Positions 9,128 through 17,942 of a DNA stretch of 64,000 nt are shown in pieces. Every line of letters begins with the position of its first letter. The stretch's first letter is position 1. Made by a program: the position numbers and the translations under genes. This stretch comes from Paraburkholderia sp. BL23I1N1 (GTDB lineage: Bacteria > Pseudomonadota > Gammaproteobacteria > Burkholderiales > Burkholderiaceae): the NCBI RefSeq assembly GCF_003610295.1, contig NZ_RAPV01000001.1, positions 5,146,001-5,210,000 of the forward strand. The letters run 5' to 3'. A model generated the notes under the pieces. That model saw nothing but the letters and a program-made list of their open reading frames with translations, searched no databases and was not told where the DNA came from.

Positions 9128-10297
9128 ATGGCAAGCATTACCCTTTCGGCAGTTCAGAAAGCCTACGAAGGCAATCCCCCGGTGATTCGTGACGTGAATC
9201 TCGAGATTGGCGCAAACGAGTTTTGCGTATTTCTCGGACCATCGGGGTGTGGAAAGTCAACCTTGTTGCGCATGGTCGCAGGGCTGGAGGAGATCACTGC
9301 GGGTGAGCTGTGCATCGACGGGAAGATGATGAACCACGTACATCCGTCCCAGCGTCGCGTAGCGATGGTTTTCCAGAATTACGCGCTCTATCCGCACATG
9401 AATGTGTATGAAAACATGGCATTCGGATTGCGCCAGGCGAAACTTGATAAGGCAACGATCGACCGGAAAGTTCGCCAGGCAGCGCAGGCTTTGCAGTTGG
9501 AGAAATACCTTGACCGGCGACCCGCTGCATTGTCCGGTGGCCAGCGCCAACGGGTCGCAATTGGACGGGCGATTGTACGGGAACCCGGCGTTTTCCTTTT
9601 TGACGAGCCGTTGTCAAACCTCGATGCATCGCTTCGGGTTCAAACTCGCACTGAAATTGCCCGACTGCATAGGGAATTCAACAGCGCAAGCGCAATTTAC
9701 GTGACACACGATCAGATCGAGGCAATGGCGCTCGCGGACAAGGTTGTTCTGTTGCACGCCGGTTCTGACATGGAGCGACATGGAAGTGTTGCGCAAATCG
9801 GAGCTCCGCTCGACCTGTATCACCGACCAAAAAGCCGGTTCGTAGCAGGGTTTATCGGATCGCCGAAGATGAATTTTCTTCCCGGCACCGTTTTGGCGAT
9901 TACGAACGTTGGTGTTGCCGTCCGTCTGATCACGGGTGATGTTGTTCATGCGGCAGTCGACGGTAGCAAAGCACGTCTGGGCATGAATGTGACGATGGGC
10001 GTCCGCCCCGAACATCTTCATCTTGATACTCAGGCGGGCAAGCAGCAATCAGTCCACGGAACAGTTCGCCTCGTTGAGCGATTGGGCGAGCATAGCTACG
10101 TTCACGTCGCGATCGGCGAGAAGGGCGCGGACTCGATGATTATCGCGAAACTCGCCGGGGAGGGTGGCGTTTCTGTTGATGAACGGATTCCGCTCCATGC
10201 TTCTCCGGACGTGTGCCATGTTTTCGACGACCAGGATATGGCGCTGAACCGCCTTGAGACCACAGGCGCCTCGACTGGTGCTGTTCGCCTGGCCTAA
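9128..10297 (+). CDS. Sugar ABC transporter ATP-binding protein (MalK/UgpC type)
   Basis: The 389-residue ATPase energises the importer. Walker A is GPSGCGKST near residue 38, the Q-loop FQNYALYPHMNV near 83, the signature LSGGQRQRVAIGRA near 135, Walker B VFLFDEPLSNLD near 155, and the switch YVTHDQIEAMALAD near 190. A C-terminal TOBE/regulatory domain of about 150 residues, typical of CUT1 ATPases, includes GVRPEHL. ATPases of this class can serve several sugar importers, but its position inside the xylose module makes the adjacent permeases its natural partners. Confidence 0.9.
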   Translation: MASITLSAVQKAYEGNPPVIRDVNLEIGANEFCVFLGPSGCGKSTLLRMVAGLEEITAGELCIDGKMMNHVHPSQRRVAMVFQNYALYPHMNVYENMAFGLRQAKLDKATIDRKVRQAAQALQLEKYLDRRPAALSGGQRQRVAIGRAIVREPGVFLFDEPLSNLDASLRVQTRTEIARLHREFNSASAIYVTHDQIEAMALADKVVLLHAGSDMERHGSVAQIGAPLDLYHRPKSRFVAGFIGSPKMNFLPGTVLAITNVGVAVRLITGDVVHAAVDGSKARLGMNVTMGVRPEHLHLDTQAGKQQSVHGTVRLVERLGEHSYVHVAIGEKGADSMIIAKLAGEGGVSVDERIPLHASPDVCHVFDDQDMALNRLETTGASTGAVRLA

Positions 10298-10356
10298 GGT
10301 CAGACAGGGTTTGCCAATACGATCTGTGTCCCGTGACTGTATCAACTGGAATTTTT

Positions 10357-11124
10357 ATGTCGTACGCAATTTATCCAAGCCTGAAAGACAAGACCGTGGT
10401 CATTACTGGAGGCGGTACAGGTATTGGCGCCGCCATGGTCGAGGCGTTCGCTGGTCAGGGCGCGCAAGTGTACTTTCTCGACGTCGCCGAGGCGGATTCG
10501 CTTGCTCTCCAGAATTCCCTTTGCAACGCGTATCATCCACCGCACTTCCAGCGATGTGACCTTCGGAACGTGGACGCAATCACCGAGGTGTTTTCAGCCA
10601 TAACGGATAAGGCCGGCCCGATTGAGATACTTGTCAATAACGCAGCCAACGATGATAGGCATGATCTCGATACAGTTTCGCCAGACTATTGGGACGACCG
10701 GATCGCTGTCAACTTGCGGCACCATTTCTTCTGCGCGCAGAAAGCTGCGCAAAGCATGCGAACGAATGGGCACGGTGTCATTCTGAATCTCGGATCTATC
10801 TCATGGCATCTTGCGTTGCCGGATCTCGCCATTTATATGACCGCAAAAGCAGGGATTGAAGGGTTGACGCGTGGCCTTGCGCGTGACTTGGGGTCCTGTG
10901 GCATCAGGGTTAACTGTATCGTACCCGGTGCGGTTCGAACTGCCCGGCAGATGAAATTGTGGCAGACCGAAGAGAGTGAAACGAGGCTGATCGAGGGCCA
11001 GTGTCTGCCTGAGCGCATCGAGCCAGAACATGTGGCGCGGATGGCGCTGTTCCTGGCGTCGGACGATGGCGCGCGTTGCTCGGGGCGGGAGTATTTCGTG
11101 GATGCCGGATGGTACGGCGCATGA
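10357..11124 (+). CDS. xylB: D-xylose 1-dehydrogenase (SDR)
   Basis: This 255-residue short-chain dehydrogenase should oxidise D-xylose to D-xylonolactone with NAD(P)+. The cofactor motif TGGGTGIG is near residue 17, NNAANDDRH follows mid-protein, and the active site has Ser in LGSISWH and the pair Tyr/Lys in YMTAK. The start SYAIYPSLKDK, the NDDRH block and the C-terminal FVDAGWY agree with Caulobacter XylB as I remember it. A GTG at 10333 is possible, but the ATG at 10357 gives the family N-terminus. Its stop overlaps the next start (ATGA), so xylB and xylC are translationally coupled. Confidence 0.85.
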   Translation: MSYAIYPSLKDKTVVITGGGTGIGAAMVEAFAGQGAQVYFLDVAEADSLALQNSLCNAYHPPHFQRCDLRNVDAITEVFSAITDKAGPIEILVNNAANDDRHDLDTVSPDYWDDRIAVNLRHHFFCAQKAAQSMRTNGHGVILNLGSISWHLALPDLAIYMTAKAGIEGLTRGLARDLGSCGIRVNCIVPGAVRTARQMKLWQTEESETRLIEGQCLPERIEPEHVARMALFLASDDGARCSGREYFVDAGWYGA

Positions 11125-12005
11125 ACACTCAATCTCCAATTTGCGTGTGGCAGGTTGAAGCGGACCTTGGCGAAGGTCCGGTTTGGCAGTTCAACGAACG
11201 AGCCGTTTATTTCGTCGACATCATGGGCCGCCATCTGCATCGATTATCTGTGGAAACAGGTGAAAGGAAAAGTTGGCAGACTCCATCGGAGCCGGGATTC
11301 GTCCTACCGTTATCCGATAATGCATTTATATGCGGCTTGCGGGATGGTCTGTATCGGTTTGATGGCGAGGATGGCACGTTTTCAAAGCTGACAAGTGTTG
11401 AGGCGGATCTACCGGGTAATCGCCTCAATGATGGCTTTGTCGATTTCGATGGCCATCTGTGGTTTGGGTCTATGGATGATTCGGAGAAGAGACCGACAGG
11501 CGCGCTCTATCGACTCGACGACTGCGGCGATGTGACGATTCGTGACGCCGGGTACGTCATTACGAACGGTCCGGCGACGAGCCCGGATAACCGGACGCTA
11601 TATCACACGGACACGCTCGGAAAATTGCTGTATGCATTCAACGTCAACGAGCTTGGAGAGCTATCGCAGAGGCGCGTCTTTGCGGCCATTTCCGGCACTG
11701 GATATCCTGACGGGATGGCGGTTGATGCCGAAGGCTTCGTCTGGGTTGCGCTTTTTGGGGGCGGACGGATCGAGCGCTATGCGCCGGATGGAAAGCTTGT
11801 AGAACGGGTCTGCTTCCCTTGCTCGAACATCACGAAACTCGCGTTCGGCGGAGACGATCTCCGCACCGCCTACGTTACGACTGCGCGCAAGGGGCTGTCG
11901 CCTGAGGAGATATGGCAACAGCCGCTTGCAGGTGGCCTGTTTTCCTTTCACACCGAGGTACCTGGGCAGGCACAGGTGAGGTGCACCCGAGGTCTGAAAC
12001 GATAA
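11121..12005 (+). CDS. xylC: Xylono-1,4-lactonase (SMP-30/gluconolactonase family)
   Basis: The 294-residue beta-propeller lactonase should open xylonolactone to xylonate. Metal-binding landmarks of the SMP-30 family are visible: LGEGPVW with its Glu near residue 16, RLNDGFVDFDGHLWFG with Asn/Asp near 105, TNGPATSPDN near 150, and YPDGMAVDAEG with Asp near 200. This order matches Caulobacter XylC. It begins within the xylB stop codon. Expression with xylB gives a xylose-to-xylonate unit that feeds xylD. Confidence 0.85.
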   Translation: MNTQSPICVWQVEADLGEGPVWQFNERAVYFVDIMGRHLHRLSVETGERKSWQTPSEPGFVLPLSDNAFICGLRDGLYRFDGEDGTFSKLTSVEADLPGNRLNDGFVDFDGHLWFGSMDDSEKRPTGALYRLDDCGDVTIRDAGYVITNGPATSPDNRTLYHTDTLGKLLYAFNVNELGELSQRRVFAAISGTGYPDGMAVDAEGFVWVALFGGGRIERYAPDGKLVERVCFPCSNITKLAFGGDDLRTAYVTTARKGLSPEEIWQQPLAGGLFSFHTEVPGQAQVRCTRGLKR

Positions 12006-12200
12006 AACGAAGATTATTGATCAATCGGTCCGGTTAAAAGGGTCGTTTTCGTTGGAACATGAAAAACACAAGCATTTAGGATAATTGATTAAATTAATGT
12101 CGCGAAATGACTATCGCTTGGGGTTCAAACGTTGAACCGGAAAATTCCAGACTTACCAGTCTGCTTGTCTGCAAAAATATCTGATTAAAGGACGCACTTT
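12006..12200 (+). promoter_or_regulatory. AT-rich leader in front of the GH3 gene
   Basis: This stretch is distinctly AT-rich against its surroundings. It holds a 10-base palindrome ATTGATCAAT (12016-12025) and an ATTGATTAAATTAAT run near 12083. An AAAGGA box precedes the GH3 ATG. Either the operon continues through it or the GH3 gene has its own promoter here. Confidence 0.4.
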
Positions 12201-14615
12201 ATGGCTACGAATAACGCTGCCGAGACACCCCTTTATCGCAACCGGGATGCCGCAATTCAAGATCGTGTCACTGATTTGCTCGGACGGATGACGTTAGACG
12301 AGAAGATTGCACAGTTGCACGCCGCTTGGCTCAAACTGTCTTCGGACGGAAATCACCAATGGCGAGTCGCAGACTTTGCACAGCGCACGACCAATATCTC
12401 CGTCGACGCGCTGTTGAAGCACGGCTTGGGGCAAATTACCCGACCGCTTGGGACTCACACGGTTGATCCTAAGGAAGGTGTTCGCGCACTTAATGAGCTG
12501 CAACGTCAAATGATGGAGGAAACCCGGCTGGGGATTCCCGTGATGTCTCATGAAGAGTGTCTTGTTGGCTTGATGATCAAGGATGCAACACTCTTTCCCG
12601 CTCCGCTGAACTATGCCGCGACGTGGAATCCCGAACTCGTAGAGCAGGTAGGCGAGGTAATTGGTCAGCAGGCGCGCTCGATCGGCTGTCATCAAGGGCT
12701 TGCTCCTGTTCTTGATGTGTCTCGCGACCCTCGGTGGGGTCGCACGGAAGAGACCTTAGGCGAAGATCCTTATCTCGTAGGCGTGATGGGATATCGATAT
12801 GTCAAGGGCATTCAGGGCGAGCAACGTGATTTACTCGCAACACTCAAGCATTTCGCAGGGCATTCCGCGAGCGAAGGCGGACGGAACCACGCGCCCGTCC
12901 ATGTCGGGCCCCGCGAATTCAATGACATTTTCCTTTTGCCGTTCGAGATGGCAGTGAAACTCGCAAATGCAGGTTCGGTTATGCCTGCTTATCACGATAT
13001 CGATGGCGTCCCCTGTCATGCAGACCAAACCCTGTTGACGGGAATTTTGCGCGAGAAGTGGGGATTCGACGGTCTGGTTGTTGCGGACTATGCGGGTGTC
13101 AACCTACTTTACACGCATCATGGAGTGGCTCGGGACGCAGCCTCGGCTGCCGCAATGTCATTTAAGGCAGGACTTGATATCGAGTTGCCGGGCCACGAGT
13201 GCGCCTTGCATTTGAGGGAGGCGATAGAGCGAGGGCAGATTACCGAAGAGGTCATCGATCCGATTGTCTCCCGGGTGCTGGCGACCAAGTTCAGCCTTGG
13301 CCTTTTTGAGCGTCCCTATGCCGACCCCGAAAAGGTTGAACTTCGAGGCGAACCGGCGAACCAAGTGGCTTATCAGGTCGCGGTGGAGTCGGCCGTCCTC
13401 CTGTGCAACGACGGAACCTTACCGTTGGACATCGAGAAAACCGGGAAGCTGGCCGTCATCGGCCCCACGGCGGACGACCCGCTTGCGTTGCTGGCGGGCT
13501 ACAGTTTCCCGGTCCACCTGATCAATGCGGGGGAGCAGACCGGCGCTCACATAGCGACTCCGCTCCAGGCGCTGCGAGCCCGGTTCGGTGACGCACGTGT
13601 CGCCTACGCAAAAGGCTGCGATGTCATCACGGAACGGAGCCAAGGTGCGCCGGTGTACCCCGGCGATGTGGACATGGACGCCGCGATTAAGGAAGACCGG
13701 ACGTCGCTGGTTAGTACGGACAAAGGACAGATTGTTGACGCGGTCAGTGCGGCAAGGGACGCAGACGTTGCGGTTGTTTTTGTGGGTGATCTCGCTGGCC
13801 TGTTCCAGTCCGGCACGGTGGGTGAGGGATCCGATACCGACAGTCTCGATCTGCCGGGCGTGCAGCAGGCCCTCCTTGAAGCGGTCGTCGCAACTGGCAC
13901 GCCGACGGTGGTTGTGCTGACGGGCGGTCGACCTTATAACCTTGGCGGTCTCGAAGACAGAATTGCGGCGGAGGTAATGGCGTTCGCACCGGGCGAAAGA
14001 GGTGCCGACGCGTTGGCTAATCTTCTGACAGGGACGGCGGGTTTTTCCGGACGCTTGCCGCTGTCGGTCCCAAAAAGTGCGGGCGCTGTTCCGTACTTCT
14101 ACAACCATAAGCTAAAGAGCGCCGGGACGCCGGTTGCATTTCACTTTGGCTCGCGCTATCCATTTGGATTTGGATTGAGCTATACACGGTTCGAATACCG
14201 CGACCTCGAATTCAAGCAAGATGAAGTATCAATCGATGACGGAACACTCGAGTTACAGTTCGTAATTGAAAATGTCGGCGCTCGGACAGGCACCGAAGTC
14301 GTTCAGGTCTATGTCCGTGACCGTCTCGCTTCGACCGTTCGCCCAGTTCGGGAGCTGAAGGGATTTGCGCGGGCAACTTTGGATTCCGGCGAGGTGGGCA
14401 AAGTAACAGTTGCTATTCCTGTCGATATGTTGAATTTCACTGATGCCCATGGGGACCGCATTGTTGAACCGGGCGACTTTGATGTCATGATAGGTAGTTC
14501 AAGTCGCGATATGCATCTGGGCGCAACAGTAACCGTCGTTGGAGACGGTCCAGTGGTCCTGCCTTCCCAGTGGCGCATGCTAAGTGAGACGAAATTCGCA
14601 GTTCTGTCGCGGTAA
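12201..14615 (+). CDS. Glycoside hydrolase family 3, beta-xylosidase/beta-glucosidase
   Basis: The 804-residue enzyme has the three-domain GH3 plan: an N-terminal (beta/alpha)8 domain with LGEDPYLVG, the KHFAGHS block and the nucleophile Asp in VVADYAGV near residue 300; a middle alpha/beta sandwich carrying LTGGRPYNLGG and the FGFGLSYT segment; and a C-terminal fibronectin-III-like domain from about 680. There is no signal peptide, so it acts in the cytoplasm on an imported glycoside. Next to a CUT1 importer and the Weimberg genes, a beta-xylosidase role is the simplest reading. Beta-glucosidase or alpha-L-arabinosidase activity cannot be excluded from sequence. Confidence 0.82.
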   Translation: MATNNAAETPLYRNRDAAIQDRVTDLLGRMTLDEKIAQLHAAWLKLSSDGNHQWRVADFAQRTTNISVDALLKHGLGQITRPLGTHTVDPKEGVRALNELQRQMMEETRLGIPVMSHEECLVGLMIKDATLFPAPLNYAATWNPELVEQVGEVIGQQARSIGCHQGLAPVLDVSRDPRWGRTEETLGEDPYLVGVMGYRYVKGIQGEQRDLLATLKHFAGHSASEGGRNHAPVHVGPREFNDIFLLPFEMAVKLANAGSVMPAYHDIDGVPCHADQTLLTGILREKWGFDGLVVADYAGVNLLYTHHGVARDAASAAAMSFKAGLDIELPGHECALHLREAIERGQITEEVIDPIVSRVLATKFSLGLFERPYADPEKVELRGEPANQVAYQVAVESAVLLCNDGTLPLDIEKTGKLAVIGPTADDPLALLAGYSFPVHLINAGEQTGAHIATPLQALRARFGDARVAYAKGCDVITERSQGAPVYPGDVDMDAAIKEDRTSLVSTDKGQIVDAVSAARDADVAVVFVGDLAGLFQSGTVGEGSDTDSLDLPGVQQALLEAVVATGTPTVVVLTGGRPYNLGGLEDRIAAEVMAFAPGERGADALANLLTGTAGFSGRLPLSVPKSAGAVPYFYNHKLKSAGTPVAFHFGSRYPFGFGLSYTRFEYRDLEFKQDEVSIDDGTLELQFVIENVGARTGTEVVQVYVRDRLASTVRPVRELKGFARATLDSGEVGKVTVAIPVDMLNFTDAHGDRIVEPGDFDVMIGSSSRDMHLGATVTVVGDGPVVLPSQWRMLSETKFAVLSR

Positions 14616-14654
14616 AGCGATTTTGATGAACAGTAGCTATATTATCAGGACTGC

Positions 14655-15250
14655 TTACATTGCCAGACAGTAGAATTTCCGGGCGATCGATGGCTTGAGT
14701 TTGCCTGCGCCTTTCATCTGCATCTTGGCGATCGTATGCATCAGTTCAATGCGGCTCAACAAGACGCGCGCACAACGAGAATCCTTGAATCCCGGCATGG
14801 ATCGGGTACGGTGCTTGATCGCCCGATGGTTTCGTTCTACGATCTTGTTGAGATACTTGGCCTGCCGGGTCTCGGTGGGCATCTCAACCTCGGGGTTCAT
14901 GGAGTGCGGCGGCCAGATTGGCACCCTTCTTGTCGATGGTTACGGGGTCGGGCGCGCCATTCTGGTCGATGCCATTCTCGATGTGCCGTCGGGCCGCTTC
15001 CTCGTCCCGCTTGACTCGCAGCAGGAAGTCGACCGTGCCGCCGGCCTTGTCGACAAGCCGGTGAGGTACTTTCATGTGCCATGGACCTTCGCATACGTTG
15101 CGGCCATCCGCCAGCTCTTGGCGGCCCGGCGCTTGCAGCGGCCGAACGCCTTTTCAACGCACCGGCAGAAACTCGATGGCAACCGGTGCACAGTCCTACG
15201 TGTAGAGCTTCTCTCTGGCGATCGTCCGGGGTGATGCTTATCCGCGATCA
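14655..15250 (-). pseudogene. IS6-family transposase remnant
   Basis: The C-terminal third is readable at 14655-14924: QAKYLNKIVERNHRAIKHR with the catalytic Glu region, then GFKDSRCARVLLS and MQMKGAGK, typical of IS6/IS26-type transposases. Further upstream on the same strand, in shifted frames, come KVPHRLVDKAGGTVDFLL and SWRMAATYAKVHGT, the DDE-domain start. Several frameshifts and deletions separate these blocks, so the gene is dead. I do not see matching terminal repeats at either side. Confidence 0.78.
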
Positions 15251-15328
15251 ATCGATCGATTCTGCCATCTTCCGACATCGCGGCATGCTGTCTTACATTC
15301 GTCTCCAACGACACTTGGAGACAGAGTT

Positions 15329-16957
15329 ATGAATGCTAGCGAGCCGCATCCGCGGGAACCTCGCGTGTTGATCGTTGGCGCTGGGCCGGTCGGCCTGGCA
15401 CTTGCTATAGAGCTCGGTCAACGCTCGGTTCCTTGCTTGGTGATCGAGCGCAACGAGCGCGGCGGACATGCGGCACGCGCCAAGACGACCAATGTCAGAA
15501 CACGCGAGCATTTGCGTCGCTGGGGAATCGCAGACCAGCTGCGAGCTGCTTCGCCGCTCGGAGTCGATTACCCGTCGAACGTGGTGTTCTGCACCCGGCT
15601 GGCGGGCCACGAGCTAGCGCGCTTCGAGAACGCCAATTACTGTATGCCCGGACGTAACCCCCTGTACTCGGAACATGCCCAATGGGTTCCACAGTACACG
15701 CTGGAGCGAGTGTTGCGCGAGCATGCCCAGTCGCTGCCGGGTGTCACCCTGCGCTTCAACTGTGAGCTCGTCGGGTTCGAACAGGACGGTGATGGCGTTC
15801 TGGCGGAGATCAACCACCGGGACACGCGCGAAAAGTTGCGGGTCGACTACCTCGTTGGTGCTGACGGAGCACGCAGCACCGTGCGCGACGCTATCGGCGC
15901 GCGCATGGAGGGCGAGTATGGACTCTCGCGCAACTACAACATCGTCTTCCGCGCGCCAGGCCTTGCGCAAGCGCATCGCCATGGGCCAGCCATCATGTAC
16001 TGGCAGGTCAACGACGACGCGCCGAGTCTGATTGGTCCAATGGACAGTGACGACAGGTGGTTCTTCATGCCGACCAAGGTGCCAGCATCGATGCGGCCCG
16101 AGGACCTGGATGCCCGTGCACTTATTGCCCGCGCCACTGGCATCGACCTGCCTTACGAGGTGCTTAGCACGGACGAATGGGTGGCCAGTCGGCTCATCGC
16201 GGACCGCTACAGGAGGGGTCGCGTTTTTCTCGCAGGGGACGCCTGCCACCTGCACCCGCCGTTCGGCGGCTACGGTATGAACATGGGGATCGCCGACGGG
16301 GTGGATCTCGGCTGGAAACTCGCCGCGGTACTGCAGGGCTGGGGCGGAGAGCGCCTGCTCGAAAGTTACGAGACGGAACGCCGTCCGGTGCACGAATACG
16401 TTCTCGACGAGGCGGTGGCTAACCACGCGACGCTCGGCAACCAGCTCGCGACAGTCGGGCTCGACGACGACAGTGCCGAAGGGGCGCGCCTGCGGCGGGA
16501 AGTAGGCGAGCGCATCCGTGCCGCGAAACTGCGTGAGTTTGCCACCCTTGGCGTGGTCCTTGGCTACCGCTACGAGGAGTCGCCGGTCATCGTGCCCGAC
16601 GGCACACCACCTCCAGTGCGCGACTTTGTGAACTACGTACCGACCTCACGACCGGGACATCTCGCGCCACACGCCTGGTTGCACGATGGCCGTTCGTTAT
16701 ACGACTGCTTCGGTGCCGGTCTGACACTGCTCGCCTCGCGCGAGGTGGCTGCGCCGGTGCTCGCCGAAGCGATGCGGCAGGCTCAGGCGTGCGGGATCCC
16801 GTTGACGGTCATTCGCCCTGAAGAGGGAGGTGTCGCAGCGATGTATCCCTGCGCCTTCACCTTGATCCGCCCGGACCAGCATGTGGCCTGGCGCAGTGAT
16901 GTCTGGCCCGCCGACGGCGCAACGCTGTTGCGTCAGCTTACTGGCCAGTCGCATTGA
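15329..16957 (+). CDS. FAD-dependent aromatic monooxygenase
   Basis: The 542-residue flavoprotein belongs to the class A (PHBH/MhpA-like) hydroxylases. It has the dinucleotide motif VLIVGAGPVGLALAIELGQ near residue 12, the DG motif VGADGARSTVR near 175, and the GD motif FLAGDACHLHPPFGGYGMN near 300. Such enzymes hydroxylate a phenolic ring with NAD(P)H and oxygen. With the extradiol dioxygenase and FAH hydrolase directly downstream it forms a hydroxylate-cleave-hydrolyse operon. A GGAGAC box precedes the ATG. The natural substrate cannot be told. The next gene starts 22 bases after the stop. Confidence 0.82.
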   Translation: MNASEPHPREPRVLIVGAGPVGLALAIELGQRSVPCLVIERNERGGHAARAKTTNVRTREHLRRWGIADQLRAASPLGVDYPSNVVFCTRLAGHELARFENANYCMPGRNPLYSEHAQWVPQYTLERVLREHAQSLPGVTLRFNCELVGFEQDGDGVLAEINHRDTREKLRVDYLVGADGARSTVRDAIGARMEGEYGLSRNYNIVFRAPGLAQAHRHGPAIMYWQVNDDAPSLIGPMDSDDRWFFMPTKVPASMRPEDLDARALIARATGIDLPYEVLSTDEWVASRLIADRYRRGRVFLAGDACHLHPPFGGYGMNMGIADGVDLGWKLAAVLQGWGGERLLESYETERRPVHEYVLDEAVANHATLGNQLATVGLDDDSAEGARLRREVGERIRAAKLREFATLGVVLGYRYEESPVIVPDGTPPPVRDFVNYVPTSRPGHLAPHAWLHDGRSLYDCFGAGLTLLASREVAAPVLAEAMRQAQACGIPLTVIRPEEGGVAAMYPCAFTLIRPDQHVAWRSDVWPADGATLLRQLTGQSH

Positions 16958-16979
16958 GAAAGCGAAAAGGAAAGATTCC

Positions 16980-17942
16980 ATGACCGATCCTCGCAGCCTT
17001 CGCCGTACCGGTGCAGTAGGCGTGCACTCGGTGAACCGGTTCGTGTTCTCGGTGCCTGATCTTGACGAGGCGGAGCACTTCTACCGGACTTTCGGGCTTG
17101 ACGTGCATCGCCGAGGCGAGCGTCTCGATCTCCACGCCTTCGGGCATCCGCACGTCTGGGGTTCGGTGCATGCGAGTGGCGCAGTCAAGAAGCTCGAGTA
17201 TGTGAGCTACGGTATCGATGCCGACAACCTGGGTATCTTCCGCGAGCGAATCGAGCACCGCGGAATTGCCTGTCCGCCGCACCCGCTGTCCGATGGTACC
17301 GGCTTGTGGATGCGCAATCCAGACGGCACGCCAGTGCAGATTGTGGTTGCGCCCAAGGTCTCGCCGAGTGTGAAATGCCGCCATACGCCACGCGTCGAAG
17401 TGCCCAGCGGTCGCGGTGCCGCACCGGCGCGCAGCCTGGTTTCCCAGGTGCGCCCGCGCGCGATGTCGCATGTTCTGTTCTTCACGCCTGACGTGAAGCG
17501 CATGGTCACCTTTTCCACCCACGTGCTCGGGATGCGCCTGTCGGACCATTCCGGGGACGTCATCGCCTTCCTGCACGGCGTGCATGGCAGCGATCACCAC
17601 CTGGTCGCCTTCGCGAAATCGCGTGCGCCGGGGCTGCACCACTCTAGCTGGGACGTAGGCAGCATTGACGATGTCGGGTCGGGCGCTGAGCAGATGCGTG
17701 TTGCGGGCTATGACCGCGGGTGGGGCTTGGGTCGTCATGTGCTTGGCTCCAACTACTTCCACTACGTGCGAGACCCCTGGGGTAGCTACGCTGAGTATTC
17801 GTTCGACATCGACTTCATTCCTCACGACGTCGACTGGCCGGCCACCGACCATCCGCCTCACGACTCGCTTTATGTCTGGGGCCCCGCACTGCCGGATGAC
17901 TTCATCACCAATTATGAGACGACTAACGGAGACGCCACATGA
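16980..17942 (+). CDS. Extradiol ring-cleavage dioxygenase (two-domain VOC)
   Basis: The 320-residue protein has two vicinal-oxygen-chelate modules, like catechol 2,3-dioxygenases. In the C-terminal module the iron ligands look intact: His in AMSHVLFFTP, His in GLHHSSWD, and Glu in GSYAEYSFD. The N-terminal module keeps the fold but not the metal site, as usual in type I extradiol enzymes. GRHVLGSNYFHYVRDPWG is shared in pattern with the second VOC dioxygenase at 51286-52230. It should cleave the catechol made by the preceding monooxygenase. The start at 16980 has a GGAAAG box. Its 3' end overlaps the next gene by four bases (ATGA). Confidence 0.83.
   Translation: MTDPRSLRRTGAVGVHSVNRFVFSVPDLDEAEHFYRTFGLDVHRRGERLDLHAFGHPHVWGSVHASGAVKKLEYVSYGIDADNLGIFRERIEHRGIACPPHPLSDGTGLWMRNPDGTPVQIVVAPKVSPSVKCRHTPRVEVPSGRGAAPARSLVSQVRPRAMSHVLFFTPDVKRMVTFSTHVLGMRLSDHSGDVIAFLHGVHGSDHHLVAFAKSRAPGLHHSSWDVGSIDDVGSGAEQMRVAGYDRGWGLGRHVLGSNYFHYVRDPWGSYAEYSFDIDFIPHDVDWPATDHPPHDSLYVWGPALPDDFITNYETTNGDAT

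Noticed and set aside
13419..14108. 229-codon antisense frame inside the GH3 gene
   Set aside because: Shadow of GH3; no start signal or protein-like pattern.
15614..16426. 270-codon antisense frame inside the FAD monooxygenase
   Set aside because: Shadow frame with His/Val/Arg-rich composition and no motif.
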